64,000 nucleotides of DNA. Source: an uncultured Saprospirales bacterium. GTDB taxonomy: Bacteria > Bacteroidota > Bacteroidia > Chitinophagales > Saprospiraceae. Shown here in pieces: positions 9,431-18,280 of this stretch (the stretch's first letter is position 1; each line of letters opens with the position of its first letter). Where the stretch lies: assembly GCA_937926355.1 (NCBI GenBank), contig CALAZP010000276.1, positions 1-64,000 of the forward strand, given 5' to 3'. The notes beneath the pieces are model-generated. The model was not told the origin of the DNA. It made no database searches and saw only the letters and a program-made list of their open reading frames with translations. Both the position numbers and the translations under genes were made by a program.

Positions 9431-9485
9431 AATACCAAAAAATAGGTCATTTTTGTCAGTATTTTAACATCTCTTACCAATCAAA

Positions 9486-11078
9486 ATGAAAAGTATAAAT
9501 ATACCCTATAATAATGTAAGTCAGCTATCCTCGAAAGATATTGCCTATGCTACAAGAGACAAAAGATTAATTCCCTTTTATAACTTACCATTTGATTTGC
9601 CTTCTTTTGAAAAAGCGATTGAGGAACGCAAAAAATTCGCCATCGACAGAAGTTTATTAGTCAAGGTTTTACAAAATCAAGGACAGCATCTTGATTTAAG
9701 TAAAAAAACTCAAGAAAATATTTCTGCTCTAGCAGATAATAACACTTTTACCATAGTCACAGCTCACCAACCAAGCTTATTTACTGGGCCATTGTATTAT
9801 ATCTATAAAATTATTTCTACCATTAACCTTTGTAAAAAATTATCTGAAGAGTATACCAATTATAGATTTATCCCAGTATTTGTAAGTGGAGCAGAAGATC
9901 ATGATTTCGAGGAGGTAAATAGCGCCAGATTATTCAACAAAGTTATCCAATGGAAAACGCAGCAAACGGGTGCTGTAGGAATGATGACTTTGGAAAATTT
10001 TGATCAGGTTTTAGCCGAATTAAATGAAATTTTGGGAGATAGAGAGGAAGCCAAAAACCTTTTTGAAGTTATCGAATCCTGCTTTAAAGGGGTTGATACG
10101 TATGGTAAGGGGGCTATGAGATTGGTTAATCACCTTTTTAGGGATTATGGATTAGTGGTATTGGATATGAACCAGACTGAATTTAAAAGAGCATTTTTAC
10201 CAATATTGAAAAAGGAAATTTTTGAACAATCGTCTAAAAAATTAGTAGAACAAGTCCAAGAGGAATTGAATGAATTAGGTTTTTCTTCTCAAGCTTTTGT
10301 TCGACCTATAAATGTATTTTACATGCATGCTGGTATAAGAGCTAGAATTGAATTGACTGTAGAAGGAAATTTTAATATTGTAGGAACCAACCTTCAATAT
10401 ACGCCTAAAGAAATGGAAGAAGAGCTTGATGATTACCCCGAAAGATTTAGTCCAAATGTTGTCTTACGCCCTATCTATCAAGAAAAAATATTACCTAATT
10501 TAGCCTATGTTGGTGGTGGTGGTGAAATTGCATATTGGCTCGAAAGAAAAAAGCAATTTGAATATTTCAATACCTTTTTTCCTATTCTAGTTCGCCGAAA
10601 TTCAGTGCTATGGATAGATGAAAGTTCGGCAGGTAAATTTCAAAAAATGGGGTTTGACCTCATTGAAATTTTTGAAGACTTACACCAGCTTCAGAAAAAA
10701 TATGTCGAAATCAATAGTTCTGTTCAGGTCAGCATCGATACTGAGAAGGAAATGGTGAGAAAAGCATTCCAATTAATAACTAAAAAAGCCAAAGAGATTG
10801 ATCCTACTTTAGAGAAGAAATTTTTAGCTGAAGAATCTAAGAATCTTAAAAGTTTAGATCAATTGGGAGATCGTCTGGTAAAAGCCGAGAAACAAAAACA
10901 CGAGGTAACATTAAATCAGCTTCAGAAGATAAATATAAAATTCTTCCCTAATGGGGGTCTTCAAGAAAGAGTTGAAAATTTCATACCTTTTTACTTAAAG
11001 TACGGAGAAGAATTTTTTGAGATTCTTTTCAAAGAATTAGATCCGTTAAAAGAAGGATTTGTTCTTATAGAAGCATAA
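9486..11078 (+). CDS. bshC: Bacillithiol biosynthesis cysteine-adding enzyme
   Basis: Proposed last enzyme of bacillithiol synthesis, joining cysteine to glucosaminyl-malate. The 530-residue length is typical. The Rossmann-like core shows TAHQPSLFTGPLYYIYK near residues 92-108, then the SGAEDHDFEEVN signature of BshC. A helical, coiled-coil-rich segment lies around residues 390-470. This implies that the organism uses bacillithiol as a low-molecular-weight thiol; bshA and bshB are not in the window. The gene stands alone between two opposing genes and abuts the stop of the RidA gene. Confidence 0.95.
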   Translation: MKSINIPYNNVSQLSSKDIAYATRDKRLIPFYNLPFDLPSFEKAIEERKKFAIDRSLLVKVLQNQGQHLDLSKKTQENISALADNNTFTIVTAHQPSLFTGPLYYIYKIISTINLCKKLSEEYTNYRFIPVFVSGAEDHDFEEVNSARLFNKVIQWKTQQTGAVGMMTLENFDQVLAELNEILGDREEAKNLFEVIESCFKGVDTYGKGAMRLVNHLFRDYGLVVLDMNQTEFKRAFLPILKKEIFEQSSKKLVEQVQEELNELGFSSQAFVRPINVFYMHAGIRARIELTVEGNFNIVGTNLQYTPKEMEEELDDYPERFSPNVVLRPIYQEKILPNLAYVGGGGEIAYWLERKKQFEYFNTFFPILVRRNSVLWIDESSAGKFQKMGFDLIEIFEDLHQLQKKYVEINSSVQVSIDTEKEMVRKAFQLITKKAKEIDPTLEKKFLAEESKNLKSLDQLGDRLVKAEKQKHEVTLNQLQKINIKFFPNGGLQERVENFIPFYLKYGEEFFEILFKELDPLKEGFVLIEA

Positions 11079-11597
11079 TTAATTTTCAATTTCAACGACC
11101 ATTTCAATTTCTACAGCTATGTTCCTAGGGAGAGAACCCATTCCTACTGCAGCTCTAGCATGTTTCCCTTTAGTGCCGAATATTTCCACCATTAGATCTG
11201 AAAATCCATTTATGACTTCAGGATGATTTTCGAAATCTGCAGTTGCATTAACCATTCCTAAAACTTTTACAATTCTTTTTACTCTATCAAGCGTACCGAG
11301 ATAGTCTTTCAGAACTGCAAGTTGATTTATAGCAGTTAATCTTGCTGCATCATAACCCTCTTCAATGGTTAAATCCTGACCAATTTTACCTGTAATGTAC
11401 CCTCCTTGGGGTAAGGATGGTCCCTTTCCTGCTAAAAATAATAAGTTTCCAGTTTGAACGACATTAACATAATTACCGACTGGTGTAGCTACTATAGGCA
11501 ACTCAATTCCCAATTGAATTAATTTTTCTTCAGGATTATTTTGGGCTTGAATTACACCAAAAAAGAAAAGTAAAAAGGTTATTTGAATCAATTTCAT
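11079..11597 (-). CDS. RidA/YjgF-family protein with a signal peptide
   Basis: Member of the RidA (reactive enamine/imine deaminase) superfamily, 172 residues. The domain is recognisable from GNLLFLAGKGP through KHARAAVGMGSLPRNIAVEIE, with the family's conserved arginine in the HARAAVG segment. Unlike classic cytosolic RidA it begins with a clear signal peptide (MKLIQITFLLFFFGVIQAQ), so it is probably periplasmic. I use the ATG at 11597; two upstream in-frame TTG/GTG codons are possible but would place residues ahead of the signal. It follows accD by 16 bases, perhaps in one transcript. Substrate unknown. Confidence 0.8.
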   Translation of the reverse strand: MKLIQITFLLFFFGVIQAQNNPEEKLIQLGIELPIVATPVGNYVNVVQTGNLLFLAGKGPSLPQGGYITGKIGQDLTIEEGYDAARLTAINQLAVLKDYLGTLDRVKRIVKVLGMVNATADFENHPEVINGFSDLMVEIFGTKGKHARAAVGMGSLPRNIAVEIEMVVEIEN

Positions 11598-11613
11598 CAC
11601 CAAAATTTTATAT

Positions 11614-12480
11614 TTAAATACTTGTTTCTTGGTTTAATGGAGAATCAAAAAGTACCAATAAATCGGAAATGGTCTCCTTTAAGTCTTTTCTATCCACGAT
11701 GAAATCGAGAAAACCATTTTCCAAAAGAAACTCAGACCTTTGGAAACCTTCAGGAAGATCTCTTTTGATTGTTTCTTTAATTACCCGGGGTCCTGCAAAA
11801 CCAATTAAAGCATTAGGTTCAGCAAAATTTAAATCACCTAACATCGCATAAGAAGCAGTTACCCCCCCGGTAGTTGGATCAGTAAGTAGAGACCAATACG
11901 GGATACCTTCATCAGCAAGTAAGGTAAGTTTGGCGGATGTTTTGGCCATTTGCATTAAAGAAAACGCAGCTTCCATCATTCTAGCCCCTCCTGATTTAGA
12001 AATCAATAAAAATGGGATTCTTTTTTCTAAACAATAATCAATGGATTTAGATATTTTTTCACCCACTACAGAACCCATACTGCCTCCAATAAATTCAAAA
12101 TCCATAGCTGCTATGAGGAGGTTCTTTCGGTTACATTTACCTACTGCAACACACATAGCATCATTCAAATCAGTCTTTTCGTAAGCTTCTTCAAGCCGTT
12201 TGGCATATGGTTTGAGATCAGTAAAATTCAATATATCTACAGACCGCATTTCAGAAAGAATAGTTTCGTAAGGTCCATCAAAAATGAGTTCGAAGTAATC
12301 ACTTGACTTTATCCGAACGTGAAAATTACATTTTTTACATTTGAAAAAATTTTCCTTAAGGTCTTTTATAGTGCTTGTTTCCTTGCATTCAGGGCACTGA
12401 TACCACAATCCTTCTGGAGCCTCCTTTTTATTCCTAGTAGCAGTTTGAATTCCATTTTTTAGCCGTTTGAACCATCCCAT
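11614..12480 (-). CDS. accD: Acetyl-CoA carboxylase carboxyltransferase subunit beta
   Basis: Zn-ribbon subunit of the carboxyltransferase that makes malonyl-CoA for fatty-acid synthesis, working with AccA. The product has 288 residues. The zinc finger uses Cys29, Cys32, Cys48 and Cys51 (CPEC...CKKC). The crotonase-like core has SKSGGARMMEAAFSLMQMAK and LTDPTTGGVTASYAMLGD. The ATG at 12480 (MGWFKRLKNG) is the family start; an upstream in-frame TTG would only add two residues. A full -33/-7 promoter lies 48-78 bases upstream. fabD, another malonyl-CoA gene, is at 59065. Confidence 0.96.
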   Translation of the reverse strand: MGWFKRLKNGIQTATRNKKEAPEGLWYQCPECKETSTIKDLKENFFKCKKCNFHVRIKSSDYFELIFDGPYETILSEMRSVDILNFTDLKPYAKRLEEAYEKTDLNDAMCVAVGKCNRKNLLIAAMDFEFIGGSMGSVVGEKISKSIDYCLEKRIPFLLISKSGGARMMEAAFSLMQMAKTSAKLTLLADEGIPYWSLLTDPTTGGVTASYAMLGDLNFAEPNALIGFAGPRVIKETIKRDLPEGFQRSEFLLENGFLDFIVDRKDLKETISDLLVLFDSPLNQETSI

Positions 12481-12527
12481 TAGCAAAATTTTTTATGTTG
12501 AACCTTCTCCTCAAACTAATTAATGTA

Positions 12528-12558
12528 CAAAAATAACCTTAAAGATTAAGTTGTCAAA
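12528..12558 (-). promoter_or_regulatory. Complete Bacteroidota promoter for accD
   Basis: Minus strand: TTTG (12558-12555), 19 bases, then TATTTTTG (12535-12528). This fits the Bacteroidota vegetative sigma consensus TTTG-N19-TAnnTTTG exactly. The accD ATG is about 48 bases downstream of the -7 box, preceded by a purine-rich GGAGAAGG. It is the best promoter in the window. Confidence 0.75.
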
Positions 12559-12589
12559 TAATGATTAATTTGGAGGAAAAAAAAATAGG

Positions 12590-13999
12590 ATGAGAAAACT
12601 TCCACTGCATTGGAAAATTGTCATTGGCTTGTTTCTAGGAATCATTTACTCCTTGATTTCCAGTTATTTAGGATGGAATAAATTTACTCAAAATTGGATT
12701 GATCCCTTTGGCACCATATTTATTAGGCTTTTAAAATTTATTGCCGTGCCTTTGGTTCTCTTTTCAATTATTTCTGGAGTTTCTGGTTTGCCGGATCCTT
12801 CCAAACTGGGTAGAATGGGATTGAAAACATTATTTGCCTATTTGGTCACTACAGTGACTTCAGTGGGGCTAGGTTTGTTTTTAGTAAATACTCTTGCCCC
12901 GGGTAGTTATATCAACGAAGAACAACGAACCAAAAATAGAATAAAATATGAATTATGGGTTGAAAATACTGAAGGTGTAGAAATTCTAGATGGTAAAAAC
13001 TTTCTAAGAGACCCTGATAATAATAATCTGGTAGAGGATGCTAGAATGGAATATTTGGGGGATGAGAATAATGAAGTGGTACAAAAAAGAATGGAATCTG
13101 CTGAAAAAATGAAAGAGTCTGGTCCATTGGATTTTTTTGTAGACTTTGTGCCTGATAATATTTTTGTAGCTCTTTCTGATGGAAGTAAAATGCTGCAAGT
13201 AATCTTTTTCGCCATTTTTTTTGGAGTTGTTCTCATTCTATTGCCCAAAGATAAAACTGGACCTCTCATTAAAGGTATAGATGCAATCAATGAAGTTTTT
13301 CTTAAAATGGTTGGAATTGTAATGGAAGGGGCACCATTTTTTGTATTTGCCCTAATGGCAGGAGTGATTTCCAAAATGGCGAACACTCCTTCTGAGGTTT
13401 TACAAATCTTTAAGGGTTTATTAAGCTATTCTTTGGTATTAACAATTGGGTTATTGATTATGATTTTAGTTTTTTATCCCTTTGTTTTAAAGTTATTCAT
13501 TCCAGAACTGAAGTATATGGAATTTTTCAGAAGGGTCAGTCCTGCACAATTCCTAGCTTTTTCAACCAGCTCTTCTGCTGCTACCCTACCCGTTACTATG
13601 GAATGTGTCAAGGATAACTTGGGGGTTTCCTCTAACGTATCCAATTTTGTTTTACCGATAGGTGCAACAGTAAATATGGATGGTACAAGTCTTTATCAAG
13701 CAGTAGCAGTAGTCTTTATGGCTCAAATGCACTTAGTAGATTTGACCATAGCACAGCAACTTACCATAGTACTTACAGCTACACTGGCTTCAATAGGTTC
13801 AGCAGCGGTCCCTAGTGCAGGGCTTGTTATGATGATTATTGTCCTACAATCAGTTGGGCTAAACCCCGCATGGATAGCTATAATTTTTCCAGTTGATCGA
13901 ATACTAGATATGATAAGGACTATTGTCAACGTTACAGGTGATATTACTGTTTCTACATTGATTGCTAAGTCAGAAAATGAGTTAAAATTACCTTCTTAA
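12590..13999 (+). CDS. Dicarboxylate/amino acid:cation symporter (DAACS family)
   Basis: Inner-membrane Na+ or H+ coupled symporter for glutamate/aspartate or C4-dicarboxylates, 469 residues. Diagnostic motifs are the serine-rich re-entrant loop FSTSSSAATLPVT (about residues 323-335) and NMDGT (about 362-366). The segment around residues 105-185 between the second and later membrane helices is longer and more charged than usual (VENTEGVEILDG, MESAEKMKESGP) and should face the outside. The family does not fix the substrate. The stop overlaps the lipoprotein ATG by one base (TAATG), so the two are co-translated. Confidence 0.9.
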   Translation: MRKLPLHWKIVIGLFLGIIYSLISSYLGWNKFTQNWIDPFGTIFIRLLKFIAVPLVLFSIISGVSGLPDPSKLGRMGLKTLFAYLVTTVTSVGLGLFLVNTLAPGSYINEEQRTKNRIKYELWVENTEGVEILDGKNFLRDPDNNNLVEDARMEYLGDENNEVVQKRMESAEKMKESGPLDFFVDFVPDNIFVALSDGSKMLQVIFFAIFFGVVLILLPKDKTGPLIKGIDAINEVFLKMVGIVMEGAPFFVFALMAGVISKMANTPSEVLQIFKGLLSYSLVLTIGLLIMILVFYPFVLKLFIPELKYMEFFRRVSPAQFLAFSTSSSAATLPVTMECVKDNLGVSSNVSNFVLPIGATVNMDGTSLYQAVAVVFMAQMHLVDLTIAQQLTIVLTATLASIGSAAVPSAGLVMMIIVLQSVGLNPAWIAIIFPVDRILDMIRTIVNVTGDITVSTLIAKSENELKLPS

Positions 14000-14775
14000 T
14001 GAGAGTCGCTATGAAAAATTGGATTTTACTTTTCCTAATTTTCTATATTTCTTCTTGTATAGTTATTGAAAATCAAATCGAAGGGCTGCCTCCGGGAAAA
14101 TGGAGGGGTGTAATTAAACTTGATCCTACTCCAGTTTTTAATAATCCAAAGGGAAAACCAATTGCAGGTACAATGGATTTTGAATTTAATGAAGTAGATG
14201 CAGGTGAACTACCTTTTATATTTGAAATCTCAAAATCAAAAGAACCGGGCTTACAAAACCTAAGTATCTTAAATGGAACAGATAGGATATACACCGCTCC
14301 CATTCAAATAGGCAGAGATTTATCAACAGCTAAGGACACCATTAATATCAAATTGGAAAGTCCAGACCAATCTCTAACCGCTATTTTTGAAGAAAATATT
14401 ATGGAAGGCTGGTGGGCAGGTTCAAAATTTATTGCATGGTATGGTAAGGATTACCTATTTACTCAGTTGAAAAAGGACCCCATCAGGAATACATCTGGTG
14501 AATATCCGATTGAGATAAATTTTCAAGGAATAGAGCAAGTTCAGTTTGGTCAATTAACCCTTCTTCAAGAGGAAAATCAAATCTCTGGAGAAATAAAATT
14601 TGAGGAAAAGCATATTAAACTACAAGGGAATATTCAAAAAGATAAAATCTATTTAAGCGGAGTTAATGGATCTCATGCCGTTTTGTTACAGGCCAAAATA
14701 AACTCAAATGGTTTCATATATGGATCATATAGAGATTTAAACCAAAGAGTTGGTTTTTGGAAAATAACTATATAA
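13999..14775 (+). CDS. Putative lipoprotein of unknown function
   Basis: 258 residues with a lipoprotein signal (hydrophobic helix then YISSC, Cys20), so probably anchored in a membrane facing the periplasm. The rest is beta-rich with repeats of GxWRG/GxWxG type (GKWRGVIKL, EGWWAGSKFIAWYG, RVGFWKI). This resembles the N-terminal beta-sandwich seen in Bacteroidota thioredoxin-type lipoproteins, but no thioredoxin domain follows. A start at 14011 (MKNWILL) is equally good. It overlaps the symporter stop by one base, suggesting a joint operon with the TIR-TPR-SDR gene 51 bases on. I do not recognise a function. Confidence 0.65.
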   Translation: MRVAMKNWILLFLIFYISSCIVIENQIEGLPPGKWRGVIKLDPTPVFNNPKGKPIAGTMDFEFNEVDAGELPFIFEISKSKEPGLQNLSILNGTDRIYTAPIQIGRDLSTAKDTINIKLESPDQSLTAIFEENIMEGWWAGSKFIAWYGKDYLFTQLKKDPIRNTSGEYPIEINFQGIEQVQFGQLTLLQEENQISGEIKFEEKHIKLQGNIQKDKIYLSGVNGSHAVLLQAKINSNGFIYGSYRDLNQRVGFWKITI

Positions 14776-14826
14776 TTACAAATTTTTATTATTTTCAATT
14801 TTAATTAAAAAAGAGAGATTATAAAT

Positions 14827-16932
14827 ATGAAAATAGGGATAGGAATTCATCAGTCAGATATAGCTTTAGGAGAAGAAATAAAAAATGCCATTAGTATTGC
14901 AAATAATGTGATAGTTGAACTTATCCAAGAAGAAAAGCATTCAAGCGTCAGTAGAAGAATTTTGGAGGGCTATGATTATTGCTTAGTAATATTTTCTGAA
15001 GATTTCCTAAAATCCGTGAATTGCATGGATGGATGTTTGGATTTAATCAACCAAAAAGGACAACAACTCATTCCAATTATTGCCCCCGGAACTGTTCTAA
15101 ACAAAGTTACACACATTATAAGGTATATTAATTTTTGGCAAGATCAGTATCTAGAGTTACGTAAAGGGAAAGAGGATACCGAGGAATATCAAAACTATCT
15201 AAGTACGGTTAGATCTATTTCTACTGAGGTTGGGGAATTTATTCGGATTTTACGAAATTTAGAGTTAATAGATTTTGAGGAGGCTAGAAATTCCAATTTC
15301 GAACAAGTTTTGACATTACTCAATTTAAAGGGATCGCCACCAGTTCCTGGTCAAGACGAAACTCAAACCCAAATTACCCCTCCCCCAGTCCCTAATCTAG
15401 ACGAAACTCAATCTGTAAAAGAATCAAAGCCCCCTGAATTAATTGATATAACCCATGACGAATCTGATTATGAAGGTAATGAAAAAGAAACCATAAGCTC
15501 CTTGATTGAAAAACTTACATTGGATGATGAGAATACAGATTTACTGAATAAATTATCTGAGCGATATGTACAAAAAGGGGAATATGAAAACGCAAAAATA
15601 ACTTTAAATAAAATAAAGAATCTTGATCCTTTCTATCCCAATGTTCACTTACAAATTGCCATTCTTGAGTTTCATTTTTTAAGGCAAAATGTGGGAACAG
15701 CTTTAGAACATATTGAAAAAGCAATATTACAAAATGAAAAAGATTCAGAACCTTATTATCAAAAGGGTTTAATTCTCAATGAATTAGGTGCAGAAGAGGA
15801 AAAGATTAGATGGCAATTTGAAAAAGCAATAGAACTAAATTCTAGACATCCTTTTGCAACCTATGAATTGGCATTATCTTATTTGAAAATAGGAGATATC
15901 AAACAAGCAAATAAATATTATAATGAGGCTATTAAAATTAATCCAGAAATAAAAAATAATAAAAATGATAAGGCATTTGCCTTGCCCAAAAATCCAGAGG
16001 ATTCATTAATATTTAATGAAAATATCAAGAAGGCAAACCAATCTGAACAAGGTTCTAATAAAAAAATATCTGATTTTATCAGTGATTTAAAATTACAAAT
16101 AGAACAACTACAACAATTATTAAATCAAACCAATACACAGCAAGATTCTACAAACCCTAATATTGAAAAGGTAGTTCTTATTACTGGAGCTTCTTCAGGA
16201 ATTGGTAAAGCTACAGCCATTAGATTAGCCCAAGAAAGATTTGGGAAAATCATAATAACCGGAAGAAGAGAACATAAATTAAAGGAACTCAAGGAGCAAA
16301 TTGAAAATCAATTTCCCGACTGTTCAGTCATAATTTCAAATTTCGATATTAGAAATTATGAAGAATTAGAAACAAGCATTCAATCCATTTTAGAAAAGGA
16401 GCCGAGAATAGATGTTCTAATTAATAACGCAGGTAAAGCTAAAGGATTAGCTCCAATTGATAGTGGAAGTTTAGCGCATTGGGAAGAAATGATTGATACT
16501 AATATTAAAGGGTTATTATACATAACTAGATTGGTTTCTCAACGAATGATTGAACAGAAGAATGGGCATATTTTAAACATTGGATCTACAGCAGGTAAAG
16601 AAGTATACCCATCGGGAAATGTATACTGTGCTACTAAATTTGCAGTAGATGCTTTGACTAAAGCTTTTAGACTAGATTTATATGAACACAATATAAGAGT
16701 TAGTCAAATCAGTCCAGGACACGTTGAAGAAACCGAGTTTGCCAAAGTAAGATTCGATGGTGATGAAGAAAAGGCCAAAATATATGAAGATTTTGTTCCA
16801 TTGAATGCCAGAGATGTAGCCGATTCAATTGCTTATATTCTCACTAGGCCGCCACATGTAAATATTCAAGATATTTTATTAATGGGTACTCAGCAAGCTG
16901 GAGCTTTTAATATCAATAGAAGTGGAAGATAA
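14827..16932 (+). CDS. TIR-like / TPR / short-chain dehydrogenase fusion protein
   Basis: A 701-residue, three-part cytoplasmic protein with no signal or membrane segment. Residues 1-165 look like a divergent TIR domain: a first strand MKIGIGIHQSD, then YDYCLVIFSEDFLKS and a LIPII strand. A linker (about 171-200) repeats PPVPxxDETQ twice. Residues 226-378 hold about four TPR-like helix pairs. A short coiled coil follows near 418-445. Residues 449-701 are a complete YdfG-type SDR: TGASSGIG (about 453-460), NNAG (about 532), and the Ser / Tyr600 / Lys604 triad in YCATK, with TGRR suggesting NADP(H). By hand alignment the usual TIR catalytic glutamate is Cys70, so NADase activity is doubtful. 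The role is unknown; signalling or a scaffolded oxidoreductase are both possible. Confidence 0.72.
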   Translation: MKIGIGIHQSDIALGEEIKNAISIANNVIVELIQEEKHSSVSRRILEGYDYCLVIFSEDFLKSVNCMDGCLDLINQKGQQLIPIIAPGTVLNKVTHIIRYINFWQDQYLELRKGKEDTEEYQNYLSTVRSISTEVGEFIRILRNLELIDFEEARNSNFEQVLTLLNLKGSPPVPGQDETQTQITPPPVPNLDETQSVKESKPPELIDITHDESDYEGNEKETISSLIEKLTLDDENTDLLNKLSERYVQKGEYENAKITLNKIKNLDPFYPNVHLQIAILEFHFLRQNVGTALEHIEKAILQNEKDSEPYYQKGLILNELGAEEEKIRWQFEKAIELNSRHPFATYELALSYLKIGDIKQANKYYNEAIKINPEIKNNKNDKAFALPKNPEDSLIFNENIKKANQSEQGSNKKISDFISDLKLQIEQLQQLLNQTNTQQDSTNPNIEKVVLITGASSGIGKATAIRLAQERFGKIIITGRREHKLKELKEQIENQFPDCSVIISNFDIRNYEELETSIQSILEKEPRIDVLINNAGKAKGLAPIDSGSLAHWEEMIDTNIKGLLYITRLVSQRMIEQKNGHILNIGSTAGKEVYPSGNVYCATKFAVDALTKAFRLDLYEHNIRVSQISPGHVEETEFAKVRFDGDEEKAKIYEDFVPLNARDVADSIAYILTRPPHVNIQDILLMGTQQAGAFNINRSGR

Positions 16933-17017
16933 TTGAAGGAATGGTCTTTGAGTAATTTAACCTAAGTTAGATTAATTAAGGCATGTTAGGTAAACAATAT
17001 CCTAAATGAAGTAGGAA

Positions 17018-17488
17018 CTAAATTTTACCTGATATTTGTAATCGCTGTGATTTTCTTTTGGGAGCCTCATCAAACCTTTTTTGCTCAATTTCACTAAGAG
17101 GGGTGACTGGTGGTATTTTGGCAGGATGTCCATTTTCATCCAGAGCTACAAATGTAAAATAGGCTTGATTACATTTTCTGGGATTGGTACCTGTAATACT
17201 TGCAGCAAAAACCTCTACAAAAATTTCTAAGGAAGTATTAAAGGCTCTAGTAGCAGTAGCCTTAATAGTTACTACCTCCCCTAAATGAATTGCTTTTTGG
17301 AAGGATACTTGATCCACCGAAGCAGTTACTACACTTTTTTCAGCATGTTTGCCCGCACAAATAGCTGAGGCCATATCCATCCAACTTAAAAGATTTCCCC
17401 CCATCAAATTACCCATGTGATTGGTGTCATTAGGCATAACCAATTGGGTCATTATTGTTTTTGATTCCTCTACTCTTTTAGCTTTCAT
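17018..17488 (-). CDS. Acyl-CoA thioesterase (hotdog fold, YciA/BACH type)
   Basis: Hydrolyses acyl-CoA thioesters to free acid and CoA in the cytoplasm. The 156-residue single hotdog domain has the family signature DTNHMGNLMGGNLLSWMD near residues 21-38, with the catalytic Asp/Asn in that segment, and SVDQVSFQKAIHLGEVV in the second half. Substrate chain length cannot be read from sequence. It lies 2 bases downstream of lipB on the same strand and is probably co-transcribed with it. Confidence 0.88.
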   Translation of the reverse strand: MKAKRVEESKTIMTQLVMPNDTNHMGNLMGGNLLSWMDMASAICAGKHAEKSVVTASVDQVSFQKAIHLGEVVTIKATATRAFNTSLEIFVEVFAASITGTNPRKCNQAYFTFVALDENGHPAKIPPVTPLSEIEQKRFDEAPKRKSQRLQISGKI

Positions 17489-17490
17489 AT

Positions 17491-18210
17491 TTATTCTATT
17501 ACGGATCGAAATGAAAAAATTTCCTGCAATTGTTGAAGAAGTATTGCCTTAACTTCCTTTAGGGGAATAGATTTTCCAAGTTCCTTTTCTAATGATGTTA
17601 CTCCTATGTGTTTTTCTTGAATCCCACAAGGAATAATATGAGAGAAATGCGAAAGGTCGGTATTAATATTAAATGCAAATCCATGCATGGTAACCCATCT
17701 GCTTAAATGCACCCCAATTGCACAAATTTTTCTTAATCCATTTTTATTGTCAGCTTCTAGCCAAACCCCAGTATATCCGTCCTCTCTAATTCCCTTTAAG
17801 CCATAAAAATTGAGAGTTTGAATTATGGCTTCTTCCAAATACCTGATATACTTATGAATGTCAGAGAAAAAAAAATCTAAATCAAAAATTGGATACCCAA
17901 CAATTTGACCAGGGCCATGATAGGTGATATCTCCTCCCCTATTAATTTTAAAAAATTTAAAACCCTTATTTTCCATACTTTCCTGGTCTATTAACAGGTG
18001 ATTAACAGAACCTGATTTTCCAAGGGTGTAAACCGGAGGATGCTCACAGAAAAGAAGATGATGAGACTGTATTTTTGGTTTTTTACCTACTTGAACTATT
18101 TTTCGATTTTCAATTTTAGTAGCAATTTTTTCTTTAAATAATTCTTCTTGAATTTGCCAAGCGTCTTCAAATTCAATGATACCTAAGTCTTTAAAAATCA
18201 CCCTTTCCAT
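17491..18210 (-). CDS. lipB: Octanoyltransferase (lipoate synthesis)
   Basis: Transfers octanoyl from acyl carrier protein to lipoyl domains, the first step of endogenous lipoate synthesis. The product has 239 residues. RGGDITYHGPGQ (91-102) is the substrate loop. The catalytic pair is Lys161 in RKICAIGVH and Cys195 in IIPCGI. ATG start at 18210. lipA is not in the window. The downstream acyl-CoA thioesterase shares the strand with almost no gap. Confidence 0.95.
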   Translation of the reverse strand: MERVIFKDLGIIEFEDAWQIQEELFKEKIATKIENRKIVQVGKKPKIQSHHLLFCEHPPVYTLGKSGSVNHLLIDQESMENKGFKFFKINRGGDITYHGPGQIVGYPIFDLDFFFSDIHKYIRYLEEAIIQTLNFYGLKGIREDGYTGVWLEADNKNGLRKICAIGVHLSRWVTMHGFAFNINTDLSHFSHIIPCGIQEKHIGVTSLEKELGKSIPLKEVKAILLQQLQEIFSFRSVIE

Positions 18211-18255
18211 CTAAAAAATTACAATGAAATGATAAATGGCCGAAGCTCAATTACC

Positions 18256-18263
18256 TATATTTG
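18256..18263 (+). promoter_or_regulatory. Putative -7 element for the PD40 gene
   Basis: TATATTTG is an exact match to TAnnTTTG and lies 18 bases before the ATG at 18281. It is identical to the element in front of ychF. It would drive the PD40, barrel and mqnB genes as one unit. Confidence 0.55.
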
Positions 18264-18280
18264 CGAAAAATTAAATATTA

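Noticed and set aside
12907..13386. A 159-codon open frame on the minus strand
   Set aside because: It lies wholly inside the symporter gene, has no recognisable domain, and the plus-strand frame carries the DAACS motifs.
16981..17005. A TTAGG / CCTAA inverted repeat between the TIR-TPR-SDR and thioesterase genes
   Set aside because: The stem is only 5 bases with a long loop and no T run, so it does not support a terminator call.
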